DNA of 64,000 nt, taken from assembly GCF_007997015.1 (NCBI RefSeq), contig NZ_VOSM01000012.1, forward strand, positions 36,544-100,543, given 5' to 3'. The notes beneath the pieces were generated by a model. It saw only the letters and a program-made list of their open reading frames with translations. It was not told the origin of the DNA and did not search any database. Source of the stretch: Lujinxingia vulgaris. Lineage in GTDB: Bacteria > Myxococcota_A > Bradymonadia > Bradymonadales > Bradymonadaceae. The position numbers and the translations under genes were made by a program. Below, in pieces: positions 8,517 to 16,981 of this stretch (its first letter is position 1; each line of letters begins with the position of its first letter).

Positions 8517-9371
8517 TCAGGTGCAGGGGGCGTCGCTGAGATCGTTGAGCTCAATGGTCCGGGGTGGGGTTTCGAGGCTGGCGAGCAGGGCGTCGACCTC
8601 GCAGCGGCGCAGCTCTGGCGAGCCGGAGATGGCGAGGCGATCGAGGCGTTGCAGCGCGTCCAGGCCGCTCAGCGTGGTGAGCGAGGGGTTGGCGTGGAGG
8701 TGCAGGCCGCCCAGGGCCTGGAGGTTGTTGAGGCCATCGAGAGAGGTGAGGTTGGGGTTGTGGGTCAGGTGCAGGGTGCCGGCGCGCTCAAGGGCGTTGA
8801 GGCCTTCGAGATCGCTGAGGCGTTGGAGGTCGCGCAGGAAGACGCCACGCTCGGCGGCGCGGGGATCGTCGGGGAAGCCGACTTCTCGGAGGTTCGCGAA
8901 GGCGCGTAAGGTCTCAAGGTTGGGGGTGCGCTCAATGCGCAGTCCGTCGAGGCGCGTGAGGTTGGCGAAGGATGGGAGGTTGGTGAGGTTGGGGTTGTTG
9001 AGCACCTCGATGCTTCCGACTTCTTGTACGCCGGCCAGGGCTTCGACGCGCTGGAGTTCCGGGTTACCCGAGAAGCGCAGGGAGGCGTCGATGTGGGTGA
9101 GGTCGGCAAAACCCTGGAGCTGCTCGGTGGTGTCGAGGCTGAAGGTCAGGGAGTAAGCGCGGGGGCAGAGCGCCTGGCAGGTCTCATTGAGATCGTCTGC
9201 AGTACGCAGGGTGACGCGTTCGCCATCGGCCAGCACGCAGCCTGGTTCCGCGGTGGCCTCAAGGCAGCTCTGAGGCGTGCGGGAGGCCGCCGGATCGGAG
9301 CAGCCGAGGGCGGCTGTGCCGAGGAGGAGCAGGAGGATCGGGCAAAACGTGTTGATCTTCAAAAAGGTCAT
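8517..9371 (-). CDS. lipoprotein with L-domain/leucine-rich-like repeats
   Basis: 284 residues. Signal peptide with lipobox ending LGC (Cys24), so it is lipidated after export. The rest is a ladder of about 22-residue repeats (NPNLTNLPSFANLTRLDGL, NPNLTSLDGLNNLQALGGL, NPSLTTLSGLDALQRLDRL) as in receptor-L-domain or LRR-like solenoids. Such proteins usually serve adhesion or recognition at the cell surface; no specific ligand can be inferred. A longer relative of the same design is at 47039-48442. Confidence 0.78.
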   Translation of the reverse strand: MTFLKINTFCPILLLLLGTAALGCSDPAASRTPQSCLEATAEPGCVLADGERVTLRTADDLNETCQALCPRAYSLTFSLDTTEQLQGFADLTHIDASLRFSGNPELQRVEALAGVQEVGSIEVLNNPNLTNLPSFANLTRLDGLRIERTPNLETLRAFANLREVGFPDDPRAAERGVFLRDLQRLSDLEGLNALERAGTLHLTHNPNLTSLDGLNNLQALGGLHLHANPSLTTLSGLDALQRLDRLAISGSPELRRCEVDALLASLETPPRTIELNDLSDAPCT

Positions 9372-9425
9372 GATGGGCTCGCAGCGAAAAGGGGCATCGG
9401 AGAGTTAAGAGCGCGTCGCAGTTGA

Positions 9426-11609
9426 TCAGGGATCGCGGACTGCGGACGGGTCGTAGGTGACGCAGCGGGCGCTGGCGCGCACCTGTTTTCCTGCGGCGGC
9501 GCGCACCCGGAGCTGCCAGTGGTCGTAGGTGGCGTTGAGGTCGACGAGCTCGGTGCGACCGTCGAATTGACCTGATATTTCAGTGAGATAGCAGTAGGCT
9601 TCATCGAGGCGCGCGAGGATGCGAGTCGTTTCGGTGCTGGCTTCGCCGGGTTCGGCCGGCGGGTTCTGAAGGGTAAATTCGCTCGCGGGGCTGATGAGAC
9701 GCAGGGCCCCGCCATCTTCGGCGCCATCCTCAACGCTGCCAAAACTCAGCACACGGGCGCGCAGCTCGTCGGTGCTGGCGATCGTGGCGAGCGCGTCGTC
9801 GGAGGAGGGTTCCAGGGCGGTCTGGGCGAAGGTCTGCAGGCCGCCGAGGCGGCCGCCGATACCTGCCAGCGCGTGGAGCTGCCGGCGCGTGCCAACCACC
9901 TCGGTGGTGGTGCGGGCGGAGGTGCTCAGGTCGGTGAAGGCGTCGTTTTCCAACTCGAAGGAGGCGTCGCCGAAGAGGGCGCGGGGGATGCAGCTGACGC
10001 CGGCGCGCAGGCGTTCGCCGGTGGCGGCGTGCGCGCGCCCGGAGTCGAAGTCGAGGTGCCAGTACGAGCGACCAACAGTTGTGTCGACCTCTCGGGAGAG
10101 CATGACGGATTCGGCGCCGCCGGCGAAGTAGCCGCTGATGGAGTTGAGCGTGCAGAGCCAGTCTTCGGCGCCGCGCACCCCGCCGCTCTTGTTTTGTTCA
10201 GCATCGTGAAAGAGGGGCTCGAAGCGGCGGGGATGCAAAAACATCTCCTGAGAGTCGTCATTATAAGGAAGGCGTAAGTCGTCGAGCTCGGCCAGCAGGG
10301 CTTCGGGGTCGCAGTCAGCAGGGAGAGTGCAGGCGTCGCAGAGCAGGGGTGCGGTATCGTCGCCCCGGGCCTGGGCGTCGACGGCGGTAGCGCAGCTGGC
10401 GGCGTTTTGATGCAGGGTGTCGATGCAGAGCTGCACCTCGTCGACCCAGCTTTGAAGAGGAGCCTGACGGTCGCTCGTGTTGCTTTGCCAGATCACGCGC
10501 GCCGGATTTGCGAGAACCCAGCGCAGGTGATCGTGCCAGATCTTCAGATCACTGCTCGGAGAAATAAAGGAGGCACGACGCGTTTCGAACTCATGGAGGC
10601 ACTCCAGCTCATCCTCAAAGGCGTCGGCGTGGCAGTAGGTGAGCTCGACCGAGTTGTAGGGTTCGGTCGTGAAGGCGTATGGGATGCCAAAGGCGGGATG
10701 TTCGTACTCGTTATCAGCGCGGTGTTCGAAGAGTCTTTCATGGATGGTGTTGCTGCGCTCGCGAAATGTGCTCCAGTCAAAGGATTGCCAGGCCAGGGGC
10801 GTGAAGAACTCCTCAAAGCTCTCGACGCCCAGGGGGTAGAGCTGCCAGCCGAGCTGCGCGTAGGTGCTCTCAGTCAGAGAGTTGATCCAGTTGAGTGCAG
10901 GTTCGTCACCCGGTCCGGTGAGCACGTTAAAGGGAAGTACATTTCGGAGTTCCGCGCGTTCATCGCCGTTGAGGTCTGTGATGTCGGCGATGAAGACGTA
11001 GACGTGGCCCAGGACCTCGAGTTTTACACGGGCGCTCCCGCAGCGCTGCGCAAATTCGCCTGCGCTCGCCGGGCGCTGCTCCACGGGTAAGCCGCAGATA
11101 CTCTCGGGGGCGTAGGTCAACGTGTCGCCATCTCGTGTTGGACCATAAGGGTGTGTGGAGCGGTGGAGATGGGGAATCGCCTGAACCATCCAGACGATGT
11201 CGCGCTCGCCATCCTGCGCAAGCTGGGCGTGGCGATCTTCGAGGAGGGTGGCGATGGGCTCTAAATTGACGACGATTTCCGGCTCGTCAAAAGCGCTGGC
11301 AAGCACGCGTTTTGCGTCGCGGAAGGTCTGGTCAGGGCCACTGCTGAAGCCGGCTACCTGAAAATCTCCCCGCCACCAGCCATTGGACTGATAGTCAAAA
11401 TTTGCCAGGCAGAGCTCGCTGCCTGGCGCCGACTCGCCGCTCAGCGTGCCGCCTGGCGAGACCCCGGCGGCCGGCCGCTCGTAAGGCACCAGCGCCCGCG
11501 CTGCGTTCCCGCGCGACCCCTCAGCGGGGTCGTCGCAGGCCATTGCGAGCACCGAGGTTATGAGAAGGCCAACAAGGCCGAAACTTGCCCTGAACAAAAC
11601 ACGCATCAT
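9426..11609 (-). CDS. large lipoprotein of unknown function
   Basis: About 727 residues. The signal peptide has a lipobox-like end (SVLAMAC) with Asp at +2 and +3, which in enterobacteria would favour inner-membrane retention. Cysteines are scattered in pairs (for example CDACTLPADC), typical of exported disulfide proteins. I recognise no domain. GTG ATG ATG codons stand in tandem at the start. It follows the next minus-strand gene after a structured 150-bp gap and may share no transcript with it. Confidence 0.7.
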   Translation of the reverse strand: MMRVLFRASFGLVGLLITSVLAMACDDPAEGSRGNAARALVPYERPAAGVSPGGTLSGESAPGSELCLANFDYQSNGWWRGDFQVAGFSSGPDQTFRDAKRVLASAFDEPEIVVNLEPIATLLEDRHAQLAQDGERDIVWMVQAIPHLHRSTHPYGPTRDGDTLTYAPESICGLPVEQRPASAGEFAQRCGSARVKLEVLGHVYVFIADITDLNGDERAELRNVLPFNVLTGPGDEPALNWINSLTESTYAQLGWQLYPLGVESFEEFFTPLAWQSFDWSTFRERSNTIHERLFEHRADNEYEHPAFGIPYAFTTEPYNSVELTYCHADAFEDELECLHEFETRRASFISPSSDLKIWHDHLRWVLANPARVIWQSNTSDRQAPLQSWVDEVQLCIDTLHQNAASCATAVDAQARGDDTAPLLCDACTLPADCDPEALLAELDDLRLPYNDDSQEMFLHPRRFEPLFHDAEQNKSGGVRGAEDWLCTLNSISGYFAGGAESVMLSREVDTTVGRSYWHLDFDSGRAHAATGERLRAGVSCIPRALFGDASFELENDAFTDLSTSARTTTEVVGTRRQLHALAGIGGRLGGLQTFAQTALEPSSDDALATIASTDELRARVLSFGSVEDGAEDGGALRLISPASEFTLQNPPAEPGEASTETTRILARLDEAYCYLTEISGQFDGRTELVDLNATYDHWQLRVRAAAGKQVRASARCVTYDPSAVRDP

Positions 11610-11669
11610 CACACCACACGCCAGAGACGTCGTTATGATGGCCTCGGTGCGCGGAAGAACATGCGTAGA

Positions 11670-11728
11670 GCCCCCGGGGCCAACCTGAAAGGATGTCCAT
11701 TCATCCTAAGGAGTGAGGGCCCCGGGGC
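11670..11728. terminator. nested inverted repeat between two minus-strand genes
   Basis: An outer GC-only stem of 11 bp (arms in 11670-11681 and 11718-11728) encloses a second perfect 6-bp hairpin (11690-11695 with 11702-11707). There is no T-run, so it could be a factor-dependent terminator, an mRNA-stabilising structure or an operator. Confidence 0.45.
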
Positions 11729-11757
11729 GAGCATTTAGATGTAAATAAAAGTAACGA

Positions 11758-12429
11758 TCACTCCCCGGCGATCTCCTGGCTCGATACCAGCGCAAAGATC
11801 GCATCCCGCAGCTCGCCGGCCTGTTCAAGAAGCTCGGCCTGTTCTTCGGGCTCCATCTGGTCGAGGGCTTTTTCGACCTCGTTGAGGGCGCGTTTGAGGT
11901 GTTTGAGGGGGTTGGGTGCGGGGGTCTCGCGCAGGTGCTCGGGCACGGCCTCTTTGAACTCTTTGCGCAGCTCGCGGGCGTTGCGTTCGCCGCGCAGGGC
12001 GGCGTCTTTAAGCTCCAGGTAGGTTTCCTGGGGGACGCGCTCGTCGGTGTAGTCGGCATAACCTTTGGCCATGACCGAGACGGTGTCCATGTCGGGCATC
12101 ACGCGGGCGGGGGCGTCGGCGGGGCGGTTTTTGGGCAGGTATTCGGGGGCTTCTTCCGCCAGCCAGCTGTAGCCTTCGAGAAGTTTTCGGGCGGTGGCGC
12201 GGCTGATGTCGAGCTCGGTGGCGCAGTAGGCGAAGACGGTGCGGTAGCCCCACTCTTTGAACGCGTCATTGTCGACGACTTCGCTCAGGTATTCGGCCAG
12301 GTCGACCCAGGCGGAGCGAAACTCCACCGAGCCCTTGAGGGCCTGGTAGCGCAGGTCGCTCTCGTCGAGGGTGTCGAGCATGGCCTTGAGGCGGCCTTCC
12401 AGGGTTTCTTGATCCAGTCCTTCACTCAT
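11758..12429 (-). CDS. helical HTH-like protein beside parS
   Basis: 223 residues, soluble and almost wholly helical. Residues about 60-90 (AYCATELDISRATARKLLEG) look like a helix-turn-helix, and the last 60 residues form a charged, coiled-coil-like segment (LKHLKRALNEVEKALDQMEPEE). I do not recognise the family. Its promoter region contains a parS site 238 bp upstream of the start, so a chromosome-segregation link or regulation by ParB is possible, but that is inference from position only. Confidence 0.65.
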   Translation of the reverse strand: MSEGLDQETLEGRLKAMLDTLDESDLRYQALKGSVEFRSAWVDLAEYLSEVVDNDAFKEWGYRTVFAYCATELDISRATARKLLEGYSWLAEEAPEYLPKNRPADAPARVMPDMDTVSVMAKGYADYTDERVPQETYLELKDAALRGERNARELRKEFKEAVPEHLRETPAPNPLKHLKRALNEVEKALDQMEPEEQAELLEQAGELRDAIFALVSSQEIAGE

Positions 12430-12666
12430 CGTGCACTCCGGGGGTTTGAGGTCTGTGTCGGGGGTGGGTGTACCGAAAGTTGGGTGGGTGTGCCAGTGGG
12501 AAGGGGGGTGTTGAGGGGTTGGTGAGTGGTGATGTGGACGCCGGGCAATGCGTGGTCAGATTGGCGCGTGGCGAGCATGGTGTCGCGGTGCGTGAGCGGA
12601 AGAGAAGACGCCAGGGCGTTTGTGGGTCAGGGTGTGCATGGCGTGATAAGGTGTTGATCTTGAAGG

Positions 12667-12682
12667 TGTTTCACGTGAAACG
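12667..12682. promoter_or_regulatory. parS: parS (ParB/Spo0J binding site)
   Basis: TGTTTCACGTGAAACG: a perfect 14-bp palindrome (12668-12681) matching 15 of 16 positions of the widely conserved parS consensus TGTTTCACGTGAAACA. It lies intergenically, 9 bp before the GTG start of the glycosyltransferase. In most bacteria parS sites cluster near oriC. No parA or parB gene is in this window. Confidence 0.85.
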
Positions 12683-12690
12683 GCGAAGAT

Positions 12691-13797
12691 GTGAACGAGA
12701 CGTATGAGCTGAGCGTGGTCATCCCCACCCTGGAGGAAGAGGGGCGTATCGGGCGACTTCTGGAGGGGTTGCGGGCGCAGCGCGGGGTGCGGCTGGAGGT
12801 GGTGGTGGCCGACGGGGGCTCGGGTGACGGGACGCCGGAGGTTGCGCGTAAGGCAGGGGCCCGGGTTGTGGAGGTGGGTCGGGCGGGGCGAGGGGTGCAG
12901 ATGAACGCGGGGGCAAAGGAGAGTGAGGGGAAGTGGTTGTTGTTTTTGCATGCGGACAGCGTCCCGGGGGATCCGGATCTTGTGAGGGACGCCCTGGAGC
13001 GGATGAGGTGGGAGGAGCAAAGAGGTGTATCGGAGCGTGTGGTGGGGCATTTTTCGCTCAGGTTTGAGGGGAAGGGGAGGGAGGAGCGGGGGAGGTTTTA
13101 TCGGCTGCTGGAGCGTAAGTCGGCGTTGAATCGGGCGCTCACCACCCACGGGGATCAGGGGATGTTGATGCGCCGGGAGACCTTTGAGGCGGTGGGGGGA
13201 TTTGAGGAGGGGCTGGGGTTTTTGGAAGATCAGCGTTTTGTTGCGGCGCTGGAGAGGATGGGGGGTCGGCGAGTGACGCTGGGGGGCTATGTGCGGACAT
13301 CGACGCGGCGTTTTGAGGTGGAGGGCGTGAGGGCGCGTTACGCGACGATGACCCTGATCATGATGGCGGAGGCGGTGGGGCTGGAGGCCTTTCTGGCCGA
13401 CGAGGAAGGGGTGTATGCGCCGCAGCATCGGGCCGGGCGTTTGCGGTTTTTGAGGCTCGCTAAAACCTTCGGGGAGGCGTTGTTGGCGGGCGATCGCGAG
13501 ACGATCCGGGGAAGAATCGAGGGGTTGAAGACGTTGGGTTGGCACAACCTCTGGCAGGTCCCTTTTGGGATCGATGTGTGGTTGTGGCCGGCGCCGCATG
13601 GTCCGACGCCGCTGACCGACGCCTGGACGCGCTGCGTGGCTGGCGAGGGCAGTGTTTGTCGGGAGGGTGGTGCTGGCGTAGAGTGCGCGTCGAAGTCACG
13701 CAGCCCCGCGCCTTTGAAGGCTCGTCGCCGTGCGGCGACGGTTGGTTATGGACGGTGTTCCTCCGAGACCGCTGAGAGGAAAGCGCCGACGATGTGA
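12691..13797 (+). CDS. family 2 glycosyltransferase, GTG start
   Basis: 368 residues. The GT-A fold is visible from the start: SVVIPTLEEEGRIGRLLEGL, the nucleotide-binding VVADGGSGDGT, and the DxD-like LLFLHADS at about 85-92, with GDQGMLMRRETFEAVGGF as acceptor-side motif. This matches TIGR04283-type transferases. Residues after about 315 (Arg/Ala/Ser-rich) are unlike the family and may be extra coding read-through. The start is GTG without a clear RBS, 9 bp after parS, so ParB binding could affect it. Confidence 0.8.
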   Translation: MNETYELSVVIPTLEEEGRIGRLLEGLRAQRGVRLEVVVADGGSGDGTPEVARKAGARVVEVGRAGRGVQMNAGAKESEGKWLLFLHADSVPGDPDLVRDALERMRWEEQRGVSERVVGHFSLRFEGKGREERGRFYRLLERKSALNRALTTHGDQGMLMRRETFEAVGGFEEGLGFLEDQRFVAALERMGGRRVTLGGYVRTSTRRFEVEGVRARYATMTLIMMAEAVGLEAFLADEEGVYAPQHRAGRLRFLRLAKTFGEALLAGDRETIRGRIEGLKTLGWHNLWQVPFGIDVWLWPAPHGPTPLTDAWTRCVAGEGSVCREGGAGVECASKSRSPAPLKARRRAATVGYGRCSSETAERKAPTM

Positions 13798-13827
13798 AGA
13801 CAACATCTGGTTTGTTCAGGAGTACAT

Positions 13828-15069
13828 GTGCGAGTTGCAAGTTTGAAGGAGCTGACCCTTTTCGGGGCGGCGTCGATGATGCTGGCTGTGGGTTGTGGCG
13901 AGGGGAGCCAGGCTGAGTGTGAGAGTTCTGCCGATTGTGGCGGGGAGACCCCCTGGTGTGCGCCGGAGCAGACCTGTGAGGCGCTGCCCCAGGGCTACCA
14001 GATCGGGGTGGGCGACGGGACGCCGGGGTCGGTGATTCTGGAAGAGGTGTATGCCACGGAGCGCTCCATGGAGCTTACCGACCTGGCGTTTAATCCGGCC
14101 GAGGAGAATGAGCTCTGGCTGCTTCGTCGGGAGCATGAGAGCGGCGAGCCCTGCGAAGAGGGCAACGCCACCGCTGCGGGCTGTGGAGCGCTGGAGGGAT
14201 CGACGACGACGATCAAGAACTTTGGCACCGCGGACCAGGAGGTGATCGTCAAGGTCGACCCGAACGCCTGGCACTTTATGCGTCGTCCGCCGGCGATGGC
14301 CTTTGGCGATAACGGCTTCTGGGCGACGGTGGGCGAAGAGCGCACGGCGAACTTCCTCGGCAGTCAGGCCGACTTTATGGGACCGGTGCTCTGGTCGGCC
14401 GACCTCGATATCTACGGGGAAGAGCCGGATCCCGGGCTCAACGGCTCGCACTTCGACATGCTGCATAACGCGCCCTACGGGATGGGGATCGCCCATGAGG
14501 TCGATAACGTCTACTGGGTGTTTAACGGGATGCACGGATCGCTGGATCGCACCGACTTCGGTGAGGATCACGGCGTGGGTGAGGCCGACCATACCGACGG
14601 CAAGGTGCTTCGTTATGTCAATGGCGAGCTGAGCCGGGTGGAGAATGTGCCCAGCCATATGGAGCTCGATAAGGAGACGCGTCTTCTTTATGTGGCCGAT
14701 ACCGGTAACAGCCGCATCGTGCGCCTGAATATCGACGCCGGGGATATGGGCGATCCGATCACCCTGCCGAACTACGACGGCATTGAGGTGTACGACCATA
14801 TGGAGGGCGCCGAGCTTGAGGAGATCGTGCCGGCGGGCCTTCTGGAGCAGCCCAGCGGGCTTGCGCTGCATGAGGGCGTGATGTTTGTCAGCGATCAGGC
14901 CACCGGCAAGCTGCACGCGTTTACGCTCGATGGGGAGCATCTGCGGGAGCTGGACACGGGCCTGGGCGCCGGGGCGCTGGCGGGCGTTGAGGTCAGTCCG
15001 GTCGATGGCAACCTCTACTTTGTGCATCAGAGCGAAGGGAAGCTCTACCGCGTGGAAATCCTGCTGTGA
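13828..15069 (+). CDS. beta-propeller (NHL-like) lipoprotein, GTG start
   Basis: 413 residues. Signal peptide with lipobox ending VGC (Cys23), a short Cys-rich knot (CESSADCGGETPWC), then repeated blade-like segments such as LTDLAFNPAEENELWLL, LLYVADTGNSRIVRL, and GVEVSPVDGNLYFVHQ, typical of NHL/SMP-30 propellers. GTG start with CAGGAG eight bases before it. The stop overlaps the start of the ATP-grasp gene (GTGA), so the two are coupled. Substrate is unknown. Confidence 0.8.
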   Translation: MRVASLKELTLFGAASMMLAVGCGEGSQAECESSADCGGETPWCAPEQTCEALPQGYQIGVGDGTPGSVILEEVYATERSMELTDLAFNPAEENELWLLRREHESGEPCEEGNATAAGCGALEGSTTTIKNFGTADQEVIVKVDPNAWHFMRRPPAMAFGDNGFWATVGEERTANFLGSQADFMGPVLWSADLDIYGEEPDPGLNGSHFDMLHNAPYGMGIAHEVDNVYWVFNGMHGSLDRTDFGEDHGVGEADHTDGKVLRYVNGELSRVENVPSHMELDKETRLLYVADTGNSRIVRLNIDAGDMGDPITLPNYDGIEVYDHMEGAELEEIVPAGLLEQPSGLALHEGVMFVSDQATGKLHAFTLDGEHLRELDTGLGAGALAGVEVSPVDGNLYFVHQSEGKLYRVEILL

Positions 15070-15944
15070 TCGACGATCGACGCGGGGCGGGGCTCCGGGA
15101 GTGGGATGTGCAGGTGGTGACCTGCGCCGAGCTTCCGGAGCCCGACGCCGACATGGCCCCTCTCATGGCGGCGCTTGAGCTGGCAGGCCTGCGGGCCCGC
15201 CGGGTGGTCTGGGATGACGCGAGCGTGGACTGGGGGGAGAGCAGCCTGACGGTGATTCGCTCGACCTGGGATTACCACCGTCGACGCGATGCCTTTGTGG
15301 CCTGGGCGCAGGCTGTCGGGGAGCGCAGTCAGCTGCTCAATCCGGCGGAGGTGGTTTTGTGGAACACCCACAAACGCTACCTGCTCACGCTGGCGCTGCG
15401 GGGGGTGGCGGCGGTGCCTACGGCGATGATCGAGCGGGGCTCGTGTTTAAAAGCCGGGGAGATCTGTGAGGATCAGGGCTGGCGTAAGATCGTGGTCAAG
15501 CCGGCGGTCTCGGCCGGCTCGTACCAGACGCATGTGATGGAGGCCGGGGCGATCGACGAGGAGGTGGTCGGGGCGCTGGTGGCTGCCGAAGATGTATTGG
15601 TGCAGCCCTACATCGAGAGCGTGGACACCTACGGGGAACGCTCGCTGATTTTCATCGATGGGGAGCTCACGCATAGCGTGCGCAAGTCGCCGCGTTTTGC
15701 CGGGCAGGATGAGTCGGTGAGCGGGCCGCATCCGGTCGAGGCGGCGGAGCGCGAGGTTGGGGAGCGGGCGCTCAAGGCGGTGGGGGGCGAAGGTCTGCTC
15801 TACGCGCGGGTGGATCTGGTGCGGGGTGCAGACGGAGCGCCGATGGTGGCGGAGTTGGAGCTGGTGGAGCCGTCGCTATTTTTCAACCTGTGTCCGGCGG
15901 CGTTGGGGCGGTATGTGGAGGGGGTGAAGAGGCGGTTGGGTTAG
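15066..15944 (+). CDS. ATP-grasp domain protein
   Basis: 292 residues. ATP-grasp features: the central KIVVKPAVSAGSYQTH phosphate-binding strand-loop, DVLVQPYIESVDTYGERSLIFIDGE, and the Mg/ATP site LLYARVDLVRG...MVAELELVEPSLFF. Such enzymes join a carboxylate to an amine or thiol using ATP; the family resembles glutathione-synthetase-like proteins, but the substrate cannot be told. GTG start overlapping the upstream stop by 4 bp. Confidence 0.85.
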   Translation: MIDDRRGAGLREWDVQVVTCAELPEPDADMAPLMAALELAGLRARRVVWDDASVDWGESSLTVIRSTWDYHRRRDAFVAWAQAVGERSQLLNPAEVVLWNTHKRYLLTLALRGVAAVPTAMIERGSCLKAGEICEDQGWRKIVVKPAVSAGSYQTHVMEAGAIDEEVVGALVAAEDVLVQPYIESVDTYGERSLIFIDGELTHSVRKSPRFAGQDESVSGPHPVEAAEREVGERALKAVGGEGLLYARVDLVRGADGAPMVAELELVEPSLFFNLCPAALGRYVEGVKRRLG

Positions 15945-15948
15945 AACG

Positions 15949-16140
15949 CTTGGGGGGTTCGCGGTGTGGGGAGGTTTGTGTGGGGCTGGTGGGGCGCTTT
16001 TTGTGGTTAGGTGGTTATGAGGTTAGGTGGTTGAGGGGCGCCGGGGTTCGCGATGTGGGTCGATTTGTGTGTGGGGCTGGTGGGGCACAGGGGTTGGCGG
16101 TGCGGTGTGGGGAGGTTCGTGAGAGCGTTTGGTGGGGTGC
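15949..16140 (+). repeat. G-rich intergenic repeat, array 1
   Basis: About two diverged tandem units of an 88-bp G-rich element containing GGTTAGGTGGTT runs and a GTGGGTCGATTTGTG core. The same unit, in the same orientation, forms a cleaner two-copy array at 22264-22440. No ORF of substance. Confidence 0.7.
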
Positions 16141-16176
16141 AGGGGGGCAGCCGTTTTGGGTGCCCCCGCGCCGAAC

Positions 16177-16872
16177 TTACTCTGCGCCCAGATCGTAGAC
16201 TTCGAGGTTGTCGAAGGTGGCCGGGGCCTGCCAGTTGTTGAAGGCAAAATGGCGGTGGCCGTCGCCTTTGAGGGGATCTTCGTCGGCGTAGGTGAGGAAG
16301 GGTTTGCCGTCGACGAACCAGCGCAGGCGGTTGTCGGTGCGCACGATGGCGAAGGTGTAGGTGCGCTCGGGTTCGACCTTCTGGCCGGGGGCGCCGACGA
16401 GGCGGTCGTCGCCGTGTTCGTCGAGCCGGGCGATGATGTTGAGGCTGTTGTTCCAGCCGCCAAAGATGCCGATGTAGCCGCTCTCGTGGGTCTGGCCGTC
16501 GCCGAGGATCTCGAACTTGAGGTCGCCCACCTCCGAGAGCGCTGTGGCTTCAAAGCTCACGCGAAAATTTTCGGGAAGGGGCGTTTGCAGCCAGAGGGCG
16601 TCGTTTTTGGCGCCGGCGATCTGCAGCTTTCCTTCCTCGATCTGCCAGCCGGCGTAGCCGCTCTGCCACTCGTCGCCGAGGGCGAGGCCGTCGAAGGTGT
16701 TTTTGTAGACGAGCGCTCCGCCCTGAAGGCCGGTGGTGTCGTTGGCGCCGGCGGCGGTGGCCGCCGGGGCCGGTCCGGTCTGGGGGGTGTCGGGGGCCTG
16801 GTCGCAGGCGGCAGTGAGCAGGAGGGCCGGGAGCAGCGCGATGGCGAGCAGGGGGGAAGGCGTCGTGGGCAT
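16177..16872 (-). CDS. lipoprotein with LamG/DUF1080-like beta-sandwich
   Basis: 231 residues. Signal peptide with lipobox LLTAAC (Cys23), Pro/Ala/Thr spacer, then a jelly-roll domain: NTFDGLALGDEWQSGYAGWQ, VSFEATALSEVGDLKFEILG, RLRWFVDGKPFLTYADEDPL, ATFDNLEVYDLG, as in 3-keto-disaccharide hydrolase (DUF1080)/concanavalin-like folds that bind sugars. Start is the ATG at 16872 (GAGG upstream); the longer frame to 17184 is antisense to the kinase gene and has no signal peptide. A terminator separates it from the upstream kinase gene. Confidence 0.82.
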   Translation of the reverse strand: MPTTPSPLLAIALLPALLLTAACDQAPDTPQTGPAPAATAAGANDTTGLQGGALVYKNTFDGLALGDEWQSGYAGWQIEEGKLQIAGAKNDALWLQTPLPENFRVSFEATALSEVGDLKFEILGDGQTHESGYIGIFGGWNNSLNIIARLDEHGDDRLVGAPGQKVEPERTYTFAIVRTDNRLRWFVDGKPFLTYADEDPLKGDGHRHFAFNNWQAPATFDNLEVYDLGAE

Positions 16873-16884
16873 GGGCACTATCCT

Positions 16885-16924
16885 CAAGAAAAAGCCGACG
16901 AAGTCAGGGGACTTGCGTCGGCTT
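16885..16924 (-). terminator. terminator of histidine kinase gene
   Basis: On the minus strand, stem AAGCCGACG...CGTCGGCTT (16924-16916 with 16900-16892) with an inner AGTC/GACT pairing, then TTTTTCTT. Lies 58 bp after the kinase stop and upstream of the lipoprotein start. Confidence 0.85.
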
Positions 16925-16981
16925 CTATAGCAGATCGACTGGCGGGCAAAAACCAGAGCGCCGGCTGCGCGGGCTGAGCGA

